NCBI RefSeq assembly: GCF_030162935.1 | Contig: NZ_JASAUZ010000001.1 | Coordinates: 1 to 64,000 of the forward strand | Origin: Comamonas halotolerans | GTDB taxonomy: Bacteria; Pseudomonadota; Gammaproteobacteria; Burkholderiales; Burkholderiaceae_C | Reading direction: 5' to 3' | Length of the DNA: 64,000 bases | Part shown: positions 7,853 through 16,811 of the stretch, piece by piece | How positions within the stretch are numbered: the stretch's first letter is position 1 | Layout of the letters: every line of letters starts with the position of its first letter | Notes under the pieces: model-generated | Databases searched by the model: none | Told to the model about the DNA's origin: nothing | What the model saw: only the letters and a program-made list of their open reading frames with translations | Position numbers and translations under genes: made by a program

Positions 7853-8862
7853 CCGATAAACACCTCTTTAAATGCATCTAGCACCACATCCAATGGCAAC
7901 TGAGGCTGTTCCAGATAGCTCACCAGTTTGTAGAGTGCATGGCTGCTATGAATGCTGTCTTCCACCCATTCAGCGTTATCAATATTGATGTTGTGCTCTG
8001 CATAAACTTGCTGGTTCAGGACGCTTTGCAGGCTCTGCGCTGATAGGCCATTGAAGCCGATTACCAAGCGCCGCCGTCCCTGTATTTCTCCAATAAAAAC
8101 CACGAGCTCAAAATCAGCACGTTGCAAAAAGCGAGAAATAAAGTCCAGCCACAAACTGGCAACAAGTGATTCGTTGCTCCTATCCTGAGGCAGTGGAAGT
8201 GTTAAGCCTTTGTCCAATCGCGATACCGCACTGGCCATTACAGGCTGCAACAGCAGTCCTAAGGCGAGAATCAAACGGCGTACAGATACGCTCTGATCCT
8301 CAGGCTGACCAACCACATTAAGCATCTGCTCAAGGTGGAGCAAGTTTCGCTCGCGAACAAAAGTGCCGTAGCTACTTTTTTCTGTACTGACCAATAACTC
8401 AGCTTCATCTGGAACCTGCAAGCTATCAAGCTCCCTGAGCTGCAGCTCTGCTGCTTCTTCTGAATCGGCTTGAATCAGGCGATTGCAGGCGCCATGGCAT
8501 GTTTGCCAGAACGGTTGCAGCAACATGGGGGCATCAATCATGAAGTCCAGTGCTTGCTCGACTTCAAGCGGAGCAGCAAGCACCAAGGGATAGCGTCTTT
8601 TCGCCAAGTCATGACTTGCGGCCAAGAAGCCTGCTATTGCCAGCTTGTTTCTCGAGCCCATGCAAATAAATTGCAGCGGTTCAACACGGTCGTAGATAGC
8701 TTTCCACTGCGCATCCTCAGCCAGCAATTCCATGGACTTGGACAGCCAGTTGTCCAGAAGCTTGAGAATCTGCGGGTTGTAACTACCTTTGACAAAGTCT
8801 CCACGAGCCGGGATTTTTCCGAAGTACGACAATTGCCGTACCTGCAGCGCCGATGTACTCAT
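7849..8862 (-). CDS. tagF: T6SS-associated protein TagF
   Basis: 337 residues. The opening YFGKIPARGDFVKG block is diagnostic of the TagF/BMA_A0400 family, followed by DNWLSKSMELL and the family's FIMDAP-like ALDFMIDAPMLLQPFW region. The N-terminal ~150 residues are the conserved domain; the rest resembles the longer beta-proteobacterial forms. In Pseudomonas aeruginosa TagF is a post-translational repressor of the H1-T6SS acting through Fha1; here no Fha or PpkA/PppA gene is in view. The start codon overlaps the tssM stop (ATGA at 8859-8862) and its own stop overlaps the OmpA start, so three genes are translationally chained. Confidence 0.9.
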   Translation of the reverse strand: MSTSALQVRQLSYFGKIPARGDFVKGSYNPQILKLLDNWLSKSMELLAEDAQWKAIYDRVEPLQFICMGSRNKLAIAGFLAASHDLAKRRYPLVLAAPLEVEQALDFMIDAPMLLQPFWQTCHGACNRLIQADSEEAAELQLRELDSLQVPDEAELLVSTEKSSYGTFVRERNLLHLEQMLNVVGQPEDQSVSVRRLILALGLLLQPVMASAVSRLDKGLTLPLPQDRSNESLVASLWLDFISRFLQRADFELVVFIGEIQGRRRLVIGFNGLSAQSLQSVLNQQVYAEHNINIDNAEWVEDSIHSSHALYKLVSYLEQPQLPLDVVLDAFKEVFIG

Positions 8863-11800
8863 GATCGTTCTCCCATAGCAGCCTCCGAGACCATACGCTC
8901 ACCAGGTACCTCTACAACTGCTTGTGGCAGTACGAGGCTGCGCAAGCGATTGCCTTGAGGTGCATCGTTGTTTTGGGCCGTGGCTTGAGGGCTTTGCACG
9001 ATGCGCAGCAAAACAGAGACTGCGACGCCATCACGACTCCAAGTCATCTCGAAACTTCCGTCCGGTTGACGATTCTTGCTTGCGGTATTCACAAGCCGCT
9101 CCAAACCGAAGTTACCCGGCTCGTTCACCAGTTCAATCGTTCGCCCATCGAAGGCGGTAGCAACCACTCGAGCCCCTGGTGTTCCTTGGGGATGAGGCCA
9201 TACGAAGTCGGACCAGCGCGCAGGCGTATTGCGATAACGCAGTTGCTGTCCGTCAATATCAATGGTGTATTCAGTTACGCCCGGCGATGGGCGCGGCTGT
9301 ATCTGGAACATGGTTTGCTGCTGTGCAGCCGCGCTTGATGCGCCACCAGACAAGGCGGCAACCCAACCACCGAATCCAGTGACCAGCTCTTGCTTCAGAC
9401 GCAAGCCTTCCTCTCCCCACACCCGAGGGGAAAGCAGGTCGCCACGTCGAACAACCAGCGGCCCCAGAGCAGTGGTGACATACTGGCTGATCGCACCTTC
9501 AGGCCCGAAGACCTGGGCAATTTCAGCAGCGGAGGCTTCCACCTTCGCATTCGCATTGAATGGATACTTGGTAGCCAAATTCCGCTGGAAAAGCTGATAG
9601 ACCTGGGCATCCCAGACCTTGTTCAGCTCAACAGAAGCAGGCTTGATAATGACTGCGTATGCCTGCAGGAGCGGACGAACCAGCAAAGGACGCAGTACTT
9701 GGCGTTGCGATGCATCCATACCGGTGAACATCTGTTCGTCCACGAATTTAAGCGAGGCTGCCAATTCTGATCCATTGCCTTCAATTGTCTGTTGCAAGAG
9801 CTGGCGCGAACCTGGGCCCGGATCTCCTTCATTTTTAATCTGATTAAATCGTGTGCGCAGTTTGGACAAGGTTTCCAGATAGCCATTGAGCAGTGTGGTT
9901 CCATCACGATTCATCATGATGCGGGCAACCCCCGCGAACTCACGACCGATAGGCCCCACCGGCAATTGCGCCGTCATACCATCAGCACCTACAGGCATAT
10001 CGACCGCTACTGGAGTGGTTCGATTCCAAAAGCCCTTGATACGGTCAAGAATGCCCGGGCTGACTGCTTTCAGTCCAGCATTCACCAAGGCTGGATTATC
10101 CCAGGAGGTCTGCTCATAAACGGTTTCAAGCAGTTTGCGCAGCGCTGAATTTTGAGAATCTCCAAGGTTATTCATGGCTGTTACCGCCTGATCAAACCCC
10201 GTCATCTGCTGAATCGCCACACCTTGCAAGAACTGCTGCCACTCCTTGCTGTACTCCTGCTTGTACATGCCTACCAAAAGCTTGCGTATCTGCTCTGGAC
10301 TGCCTTCAAGTGTGAGATCGTCATTCGCAGCGACATTAAGCACCCAGTCCGTGCTGCTGCTTTCCTGGGTCGCGGCATCCCGAATTGCCTTGTCTACATA
10401 GCCCTCCCACGCTTCACGGGTGAAAGCGCCTGATATCACATGGCTTCCTGCAATCAGGTCTCCCCCGGAATCCTTGCCCAAAATACGCGAAACCGTCATT
10501 GGCGCATAGCGCGTTGCAGCACGTGCCTTGATCTCACCATAAACCCGTTCACGTGCTGGCATCCCACGCACAACCTTTCTCAGGTTTTCGCGAGTCTGAT
10601 CAACCAGCAAAAGATTGCTGTCTTTCAGCATGGGCCAGGTATTGTCTTTAACCCGGGATAGGTAGAAAGAAAGTGTGCGCTCTGCATCGCGAATCATCTG
10701 GTCTCTCGACATTTCGCCGCGGTTGCCCTCTAACCAGACACGCCAGAAACGCGATAGCTGATCGGTCAGATGTGCAGTTTCAACACGGCGCTTGTCTCCA
10801 AGCATCAAATAAGTCTTAAGCGCGTTGTACACATCCTGGCTGCTGCTCACTGATGAGCCTGCATAGAGTTGTCCAGCTTGAGCAGATTGATCTGCTATCG
10901 GCGTCTTCTCCTGAGAGTTTGCTTCCTTGTTTTGCGCCTGCAGATTTTCGGGATGGGCATTTGCCTGCCGCAAAAACTCCTCAAGATTGGCTGCCACTGG
11001 GGTCAAAAGGATCTGCTGCAAGCCCGCGTAATACTCTGTGAGCAGACGATCTTCCATATAGTTGCCCTGGTACAAGCCCAGCGACAGTGAGATCGGCCGA
11101 TCTTCACGAAACTTGGCGAGCTGTTCTATGCGATCCTGCAAAATACCCAACGCTTCAAACCTGGCTTGTAAACCCGGATTGGCCTGCTGCACTTTTACAG
11201 CTTGCTCCAGATCAGCCTGAACGTTCGCAAGTAGTTGCTGATTGCCCATATAAGACCAAGTCCAGCCGCCCAATAGCAAGCCCAGCACCAGTACAAAACT
11301 GAAAAATGCTGCATAGCGCAAACGTGTTTTTCCTGGATGCGCAAACTGACGCACAGTGCCTTTGTCAGCAAAGATCACTTTGGAAAACAGGTCTCGCAAG
11401 AAAAAACCATTTTGCGATTGCACACCTTGGTCTGCTGTGTCCAGGCTTTGCAGCTGCAGACCAAAACGCTTAGCAATACGCTCCGTCGAAATGCTTTTTA
11501 CCGCCCCCTCTTGCAATGCACTGGTGAAGTAGAAGCCACGCAAAACAGGCCTGTACTGAAAGGGATTGACCTCAAACAAGGTACTCAGAAAAGCTCTGAT
11601 AGCAGGCTTTATGGCTGCGAATTCCAATGGAAAGGCCAGTACTTCCGGTGAGCCTTTGCCACCACGTTGCATCGAAACTTGTGCAACGCTCAGCTCTTTC
11701 AAGCCGGAGTAAAGCTCATCGAAGCGAGCATCGAAATCAGCCAGCGGATCTGACTTTTCTTGCGGGTCATAGGGCAAGGTTGCACCCCACACACGGTCGC

Positions 11801-12638
11801 GCTCTACTTTCTCACTGCCCCCGAAAAATCGCGTGAAACCGGTGATCAGGTCTGCTTTCGTAAACATGACATAGACCGGCGCAAAAATTTCCAAACGTTC
11901 CGTCAGCTCCTGGACCCGTTGTCGCAAATTTTTTGCCAGATTGATCGTCACATCGGGACGGGAGTTCATCAACTCCGGAATACTCACCGTCACCACGATG
12001 CCGTTAATTGGCGCTTTGGGACGATGTCGCTTGAGCAAGTCCAAAAAACCAAACCACTCGCTGCGATCTTCCTCATGTACAGAATATCGACCCGCCGTAT
12101 CCAGCAAGATGCCTTCAGTGGTGAAGAACCAGTCACAGTTACGTGTTCCACCCACGCCTTGAATTACGGCACCACCTTTATCAGCGAATGGAAACTGCAA
12201 GCCCGAGTGGAGTACAGCAGAGCTCTTGCCCGCAGCCGGATTGCCGATGATCATGTACCAAGGCAGCTCATACAGCGCACGGCTGCCGCTCAGATGTCCC
12301 AACTTGGAAGTCTTGATGGTCTTTATGGCCTGTGACAATCTGCCACGCAATTCGTCCAATTCAGCCTTGCGAGCAGGATCGCCGCTGCTGATAAAGCTAT
12401 TGTTTTCAGCTTGCGTCTCCAAGGCTCCACTGAGCTTCTTTTCCGCGGTTCGTGCGCGTAGCCTGCGCACTAGCCACACAACGCCCCACAGAGCCAGAAT
12501 CCCCCCGAGAACTAGCAAAGCGTAGAGCAGCCCGACCTCAAGTGTGTGTGCTCCCAACAGTAAAAAAGCGGCCAAAGCCACGACGCCAATAACCGACAGC
12601 GTACGCGGATTAATCAGGAAGCGGAGAAGTCGACGCAT
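8859..12638 (-). CDS. tssM: T6SS membrane core protein TssM (IcmF)
   Basis: 1259 residues, a usual size for TssM. Two TM helices at ~14-30 and ~36-57, a cytoplasmic GTPase-like domain with Walker A GNPAAGKS at 132-139, a third TM near residue 450 (FSFVLVLGLLLGGWTW), and a long periplasmic part with the IcmF-related and C-terminal DUF1215/DUF1305-like blocks (for example RYRNTPARWSDFVWPH and GARVVATAFDGRTIEL near the end). TssM spans the envelope with TssJ and TssL and anchors the baseplate. TssJ and TssL are not next to it here. The gene lies 53 bases downstream of the ketosynthase-like gene in the same operon. Confidence 0.95.
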   Translation of the reverse strand: MRRLLRFLINPRTLSVIGVVALAAFLLLGAHTLEVGLLYALLVLGGILALWGVVWLVRRLRARTAEKKLSGALETQAENNSFISSGDPARKAELDELRGRLSQAIKTIKTSKLGHLSGSRALYELPWYMIIGNPAAGKSSAVLHSGLQFPFADKGGAVIQGVGGTRNCDWFFTTEGILLDTAGRYSVHEEDRSEWFGFLDLLKRHRPKAPINGIVVTVSIPELMNSRPDVTINLAKNLRQRVQELTERLEIFAPVYVMFTKADLITGFTRFFGGSEKVERDRVWGATLPYDPQEKSDPLADFDARFDELYSGLKELSVAQVSMQRGGKGSPEVLAFPLEFAAIKPAIRAFLSTLFEVNPFQYRPVLRGFYFTSALQEGAVKSISTERIAKRFGLQLQSLDTADQGVQSQNGFFLRDLFSKVIFADKGTVRQFAHPGKTRLRYAAFFSFVLVLGLLLGGWTWSYMGNQQLLANVQADLEQAVKVQQANPGLQARFEALGILQDRIEQLAKFREDRPISLSLGLYQGNYMEDRLLTEYYAGLQQILLTPVAANLEEFLRQANAHPENLQAQNKEANSQEKTPIADQSAQAGQLYAGSSVSSSQDVYNALKTYLMLGDKRRVETAHLTDQLSRFWRVWLEGNRGEMSRDQMIRDAERTLSFYLSRVKDNTWPMLKDSNLLLVDQTRENLRKVVRGMPARERVYGEIKARAATRYAPMTVSRILGKDSGGDLIAGSHVISGAFTREAWEGYVDKAIRDAATQESSSTDWVLNVAANDDLTLEGSPEQIRKLLVGMYKQEYSKEWQQFLQGVAIQQMTGFDQAVTAMNNLGDSQNSALRKLLETVYEQTSWDNPALVNAGLKAVSPGILDRIKGFWNRTTPVAVDMPVGADGMTAQLPVGPIGREFAGVARIMMNRDGTTLLNGYLETLSKLRTRFNQIKNEGDPGPGSRQLLQQTIEGNGSELAASLKFVDEQMFTGMDASQRQVLRPLLVRPLLQAYAVIIKPASVELNKVWDAQVYQLFQRNLATKYPFNANAKVEASAAEIAQVFGPEGAISQYVTTALGPLVVRRGDLLSPRVWGEEGLRLKQELVTGFGGWVAALSGGASSAAAQQQTMFQIQPRPSPGVTEYTIDIDGQQLRYRNTPARWSDFVWPHPQGTPGARVVATAFDGRTIELVNEPGNFGLERLVNTASKNRQPDGSFEMTWSRDGVAVSVLLRIVQSPQATAQNNDAPQGNRLRSLVLPQAVVEVPGERMVSEAAMGERS

Positions 12639-12691
12639 ATCGTTCTTTTCTTACACATTATCTTTTTAATGAATTCCTGCAGGCCTTTGCC

Positions 12692-14221
12692 TCAGGCTGC
12701 TTCTGTGCCCGTATCTGAACCCCAGCCTGGCGGCATCAGCAAGGCTGCTGCACGCCATGGTTCTGAAGCGAGCGCTAGCGCTAGCGCGGCGCGCTGTTCC
12801 TGAACTGCGTATTCGGCCGCCAAAATCAGGCTAGTCAGCGCACCCACTGCGCCTGTATTTCCATTAGCAATACCTACAGGGAAGCAGTCGCTCTCCAGCG
12901 ACAGGTCTGGGAAATGCTGCCCCAGCAGCAGGGCAATACCCTTCAAGGGAGCTTCCCGGTGATCGGCGTCACAAAAGAGCCTGCCAATATCTGCAGAGAT
13001 CACCCCGCAGCCTTCAAGCATCGGGACGGTCATTGTTTCAATTGCTTGACTACTGTTTGCAGCAATGGAGGCCAGCTTGGCATCAGCAACCACCGCCAGC
13101 TCCCGGTGCTTAGGTGACGCCGCCGGGACGCCTTTGGCAACCTGATGGCGCAGAAATGTCACCGCTGCTGCTCCTTCTCCCACTATCCTTCCATTACGGT
13201 ACTTGGGCCCATAAAGCTGGCCACTGACCGCCAATCTATCTACTTCAGATTGGTCAATTTCAGAATGTGCAGCTGCTAGCAACCAAATCTCACCACCACC
13301 AAACACATCGCTTTCGGAGGGTTGAAACACAGCATCTTTGGCCTCAAGCAACGCGGAGGGCCAAGGGAAGTTCACATCTGACTGCGGTGAATAATGCCGA
13401 ACATCAAAACGCAGTGCTGGAGCACTTCGCTTCAGCCAATGTTGAGCCCAGCTTTGCAAATGCTGCAAATCACCTGCATCCCAACCAGCAGCTGTTGCCA
13501 GACGAACTTGTAGAGCAGGGAAAACTGCTTTAGCCTTTGATGAGCTGTTTTGCCGTGCATGCAGCAGGATGTCACGCTCAACTGCTTCAGCGCACTCTGC
13601 AAGCACACTGGCAAGCAGACGCATCTCACGAGCTTTGGATGCAGTCAGCTGAGCAACCCATGCGCGTCCTGATGGAAGCTCTGCATCCAGTTCCAATCCA
13701 TCCCACCATTGCAAAGCGTCAATATCGTCAAGCTCTGCAACCCGGGCTGCCATGACAGGGAATCCCTGGTCGTTACATAATTCTCCATCCAGATCAGGGC
13801 GCACCTCTTCCATGCACGCCTGGAGCAACTCCTGGGTTTGCCCTGCAGGCATTTTGACGCTTGATCCCATGACAAAGAGTTGCATCGGCGTGGAGTGTTT
13901 TTGCCTATCTTCCACCTCCCGTGGAGTGACAGATCCCGCGCCAGAAGCTTCTCCCGATTGAGCAAGAGCCGGTGCTTGCAGAACATGTCCCAGTACATGC
14001 TTGAGCACAACGTAGCCTGCAATGAGCATGAGGGGAACGCCCAACAAACCCAGTGCTAGATCACCAGTGGAAGGCTCATGCGAGCGCCAATACCAAACGG
14101 CCCCAACAACTCCCCAGATCACCAATACCAAGACTGACCAGCTAGCAAAGGTCTTCAAGCGACTTCGCACGAACCACTCCTTTTCATTGTTGGATCCATG
14201 CTGGCGAGCATTTCTCGCCAA
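12692..14221 (-). CDS. T6SS operon membrane protein with ketosynthase-like domain
   Basis: 509 residues from a TTG start 3 bases after the PAAR stop, so probably coupled to it. Two TM helices near residues 28-46 and 55-75, then a linker and a large cytoplasmic domain. The C-terminal half has features of the thiolase/ketoacyl-synthase fold: NGRIVGEGAAAVTFL (compare the GxxPGEGAAAxxL of ketosynthases), CDADHREAPLKG, and PVGIANGNTGAVGALTSLILA (compare GxTGAAxG). I do not see the active-site Cys context (DTACSS) nor the His pair, so it looks like a non-catalytic member. Similar genes occur beside tssM in some betaproteobacteria as far as I recall, but no role is established. It is neither TssL nor TssK. 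Confidence 0.6.
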   Translation of the reverse strand: MARNARQHGSNNEKEWFVRSRLKTFASWSVLVLVIWGVVGAVWYWRSHEPSTGDLALGLLGVPLMLIAGYVVLKHVLGHVLQAPALAQSGEASGAGSVTPREVEDRQKHSTPMQLFVMGSSVKMPAGQTQELLQACMEEVRPDLDGELCNDQGFPVMAARVAELDDIDALQWWDGLELDAELPSGRAWVAQLTASKAREMRLLASVLAECAEAVERDILLHARQNSSSKAKAVFPALQVRLATAAGWDAGDLQHLQSWAQHWLKRSAPALRFDVRHYSPQSDVNFPWPSALLEAKDAVFQPSESDVFGGGEIWLLAAAHSEIDQSEVDRLAVSGQLYGPKYRNGRIVGEGAAAVTFLRHQVAKGVPAASPKHRELAVVADAKLASIAANSSQAIETMTVPMLEGCGVISADIGRLFCDADHREAPLKGIALLLGQHFPDLSLESDCFPVGIANGNTGAVGALTSLILAAEYAVQEQRAALALALASEPWRAAALLMPPGWGSDTGTEAA

Positions 14222-14224
14222 AGC

Positions 14225-14494
14225 TCAAGCATTTGAAGCATCAACTTGCGAAGACAGCAAGGTTGCACCACAAGCCGTCAGATCACCATGTCGGGCCACC
14301 ATGCGACCATCAATAACCATGCTTGAAGATCCGGTCGCAATCGTTGTCGTGCCACCGTGACCTTTGCGGGGACAAGTCACGGTATCGCCGACACAGGCTA
14401 CTGGCTTGCCATCGATCAACGTTACAGAGGACCCCTTCAGCACCACCCCTCCGTGGCTGGTTTTGTCTCCTACAACAATGAATGGCTTAGTCAT
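14225..14494 (-). CDS. PAAR-domain T6SS spike tip protein
   Basis: 89 residues, essentially a single PAAR domain: IVVGDKTSHGGVVLKGSSVTLIDG, ACVGDTVTCPRKGHGGTTTI and ARHGDLTACGATLL. The spaced His and Cys residues fit the zinc site at the tip of the cone. Stand-alone PAAR proteins sharpen the VgrG spike and may bind effectors non-covalently. It is the first gene of the minus-strand T6SS operon, with a ribosome site AAAGAGTAGAG just upstream of the ATG. There is no C-terminal toxin extension. Confidence 0.92.
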   Translation of the reverse strand: MTKPFIVVGDKTSHGGVVLKGSSVTLIDGKPVACVGDTVTCPRKGHGGTTTIATGSSSMVIDGRMVARHGDLTACGATLLSSQVDASNA

Positions 14495-14856
14495 GCATCT
14501 CTACTCTTTCGAATTAATTCCAAGAACTTTTAATGACCGAGAATCTTAAAAAGATTCTTTTACATATACAAATCAAAACCGCATTTTTAACGTTTGTTAT
14601 TGAAATTCCCAAAGCTCCGCCACTTTATTCAGCAAATTCTGCCATCCCTCAAGCCTTCACCTATTTTTCTTAAAAATAATTGATAGTCATCAAGAGATTT
14701 TTGACAGATATCAATTTATAGATTCGCTTGCTGATTGCTATTTAACCTATCAAACATCGTAGAGCAACTAAATTTCAAGCCCCCAGCCAGATCGCTTCTA
14801 TCTTTTTATGGAGCAACCATCCTTGTCATATCTCATCTTTTTTATTTTTTACGCAC
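14495..14856. promoter_or_regulatory. AT-rich gap holding the promoter region of the PAAR-tssM operon
   Basis: About 360 bases, clearly more AT-rich than the flanks, no convincing ORF. An 8-bp perfect dyad (AGAATCTT, AAA, AAGATTCT; 14540-14558) lies ~45 bases upstream of the PAAR ATG and is a candidate operator or leader hairpin. I did not find a convincing sigma-54 -24/-12 element by eye. Confidence 0.35.
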
Positions 14857-15738
14857 CTACCGTGCTGGGAGCCTGAAACCTGGCTTTCGATATTCGACAT
14901 GCCCGTAGTCTTTGAACGACCAATTTCCGCCCCAAACAAGACCCACAGACTGAGCCACCTCTCCATAAAGGCGATAGCCTTCCATTGCCCAAGGGTCTTT
15001 TTCAGAAATCACAATGCGTCCATTCCGTAAAAATGCGCTATCAGCAGCCAAGCCATATTGGTGATAACTCCTGTTAGCGCCTGCTTGCGTGACATGCCCA
15101 CCTAATGCAGCCAGCTTGGCTTGGCGTTCTGGACTTCGATAGCCTTCAAGCAAGGCCATTTCATAGCCATGTTGCTCACGCATGATCTTGTAGACCAAAA
15201 GTAGCCGACGCGTGAACTCACCATCCAAAGCCTCCCAATTTCTACTGGCCTCACGCACCAACGGTATCGCCATTTCGATTTCTGGCGCTTCAAATATCTC
15301 TGGGGGCAAGGCAGGAGGAGGAACCAACTGCTCCCCCTGTAGTAGAAGCGCAACTCTAGAATCTGGATCTCTTGATGCATCTTCAAAAAATGCCAGATTA
15401 TGCTTCCCCAACCACACCCCTAGTACTGCTGGAACAGCAATTAAAAATACCCCCCCCAGCCAAAGCCAGCGGTTCAAAGACATATGCCTCAACGTCTTCC
15501 AAAGTGATTGCGTGACTCCATGGCTTGCTGCATTGGAAGATCGTCCGATTGCATTAAATAACTTTTTAACCGCTAAGGACGCCAGATGCCACGCATGTTT
15601 TCCCAGGCTAGTTACACGATTACGCACTTCAGGCAAGAAAATGCACGCAGCAATTATTACCATCAGTAAAAAATAGAAAATAGTTACAACAATTAACATC
15701 TGGTATTCACAGAAACTCAGAAAGTTGATCTTTCGCAA
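14857..15738 (-). CDS. Membrane-anchored M15/VanY-type peptidase, TagX-like
   Basis: Up to 293 residues from a TTG at 15738; an ATG at 15699 (MLIVVTIFYFLL) gives 280 and fits the first TM equally well; neither has a strong ribosome site. TM segments near residues 14-34 and ~95-112. The C-terminal ~150 residues are a D,D/L,D-peptidase of family M15: GYRSPERQAKLAAL, then SYHQYGLAADSAF (the HxxGxAxD zinc ligands) and GGNWSFKDYGHVEY (third ligand His). In Acinetobacter the VanY-type endopeptidase TagX opens peptidoglycan for T6SS assembly; place and architecture make this a likely functional counterpart (inference). It could instead be a general wall-remodelling enzyme. Confidence 0.75.
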   Translation of the reverse strand: MRKINFLSFCEYQMLIVVTIFYFLLMVIIAACIFLPEVRNRVTSLGKHAWHLASLAVKKLFNAIGRSSNAASHGVTQSLWKTLRHMSLNRWLWLGGVFLIAVPAVLGVWLGKHNLAFFEDASRDPDSRVALLLQGEQLVPPPALPPEIFEAPEIEMAIPLVREASRNWEALDGEFTRRLLLVYKIMREQHGYEMALLEGYRSPERQAKLAALGGHVTQAGANRSYHQYGLAADSAFLRNGRIVISEKDPWAMEGYRLYGEVAQSVGLVWGGNWSFKDYGHVEYRKPGFRLPAR

Positions 15739-15876
15739 GGAATGAAATAGTTATTCATGCAACAGCTTGTTGCAGGCATGAAAATACCAATTCTATATTT
15801 GCAAACTTTGCTGATATTCTTTTTATTTTCATAAACACGTAATTTCTTGCTGCTTGGCAGCTTCAGTGGATGAACT

Positions 15877-16542
15877 ATGTCAACACACAATGATGGCCTC
15901 CAACACAGTGGCAAACCTAGCTTTTTCAGTGCTGAACAGACAGACACCACTGCTGCACAAGAAAATACCCGGGTACTTGCTCACCTGGAAGGGCAGCCAC
16001 ATTCGCGCCTAAAAAGCAAAACCATAGTGAAAGCACTTGCTGCAGCACTGCTTATCGGAGGCGTTGCTGTATTTGCATGGAAACCATCAAGCAAATACGA
16101 GCGTAGCGATCTTGCAAAAAATTCCACCATAGCTGTACCCGCCCAAAGCGAACAGCAACCTGCCCAGACTCCAGCCTCTGCGCCATTAATAGAGCCTGCC
16201 CGGATATTGCAGGACAGCAGCATTGAAGCAAGTATTAGTGATACGGACGCCATGAATGAGGGGGGTCACAGCATCTCGAACCCTGCAAGCCATATCACTT
16301 CAGCAGCGCTTGCTTCAGCCGCCCCAGTTGAAATTGGCTCCTCGGCAGCCAAAGCGAAAAAGTCTGCAGCAAGTCCCAAAGTGCATGCAAAGGCTGAGAG
16401 AGCAGCAAGCACCCAACGCGCTTCAGCATCTAAGCGACGAGTACCGAATCCCAAAGCGACCTCCAACTCAGACGCTGAAGTTCTTGCCACATTGCTCGAA
16501 CGTCGAGATCCACAGGACATTGCCGCAGTACCTAAAGAATAG
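15877..16542 (+). CDS. Hypothetical single-TM protein with Ala/Ser/Lys-rich periplasmic tail
   Basis: 221 residues from ATG 15877, divergent from the M15 peptidase gene. A short cytoplasmic N terminus is followed by one TM segment at ~50-67 (IVKALAAALLIGGVAVFAW) and a low-complexity tail rich in Ala, Ser, Pro and Lys. The last 20 residues (SDAEVLATLLERRDPQDI) look like a small helical motif. It resembles the layout of type II-oriented wall-spanning accessory proteins, but I do not recognise the family. It marks the right end of the T6SS island. Coding status is supported by length, a typical start and the absence of competing frames. Confidence 0.55.
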   Translation: MSTHNDGLQHSGKPSFFSAEQTDTTAAQENTRVLAHLEGQPHSRLKSKTIVKALAAALLIGGVAVFAWKPSSKYERSDLAKNSTIAVPAQSEQQPAQTPASAPLIEPARILQDSSIEASISDTDAMNEGGHSISNPASHITSAALASAAPVEIGSSAAKAKKSAASPKVHAKAERAASTQRASASKRRVPNPKATSNSDAEVLATLLERRDPQDIAAVPKE

Positions 16543-16618
16543 TTCTACCACGGCATTCCCAGAACACTTTTGCATATTCAGCATCCAGCGCTGCACATCG
16601 AACCCACGCTGGCTCAAT

Positions 16619-16642
16619 ACCCGGCTTCTCCGACTGCCGGGT
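16619..16642. other. Hairpin downstream of the single-TM gene
   Basis: ACCCGGC, 10-base loop, GCCGGGT, without a clear T-run. The rest of 16543-16811 has no ORF or RNA that I can support; the folA promoter presumably lies here. Confidence 0.35.
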
Positions 16643-16811
16643 TGGAATCTGTGCGCCGGGATGCCGGCATTGGTGCCAAGTCTGTATCTAACGCATAACG
16701 AGAACGAATAAGCGTTACTTGCACGCGGTTGTTCTTCCCTCGCGATACAGAGTTGTCACAAGTCTATAAATTACACATCTAACCTATTTACATTGCCCTA
16801 CTACATTGATC

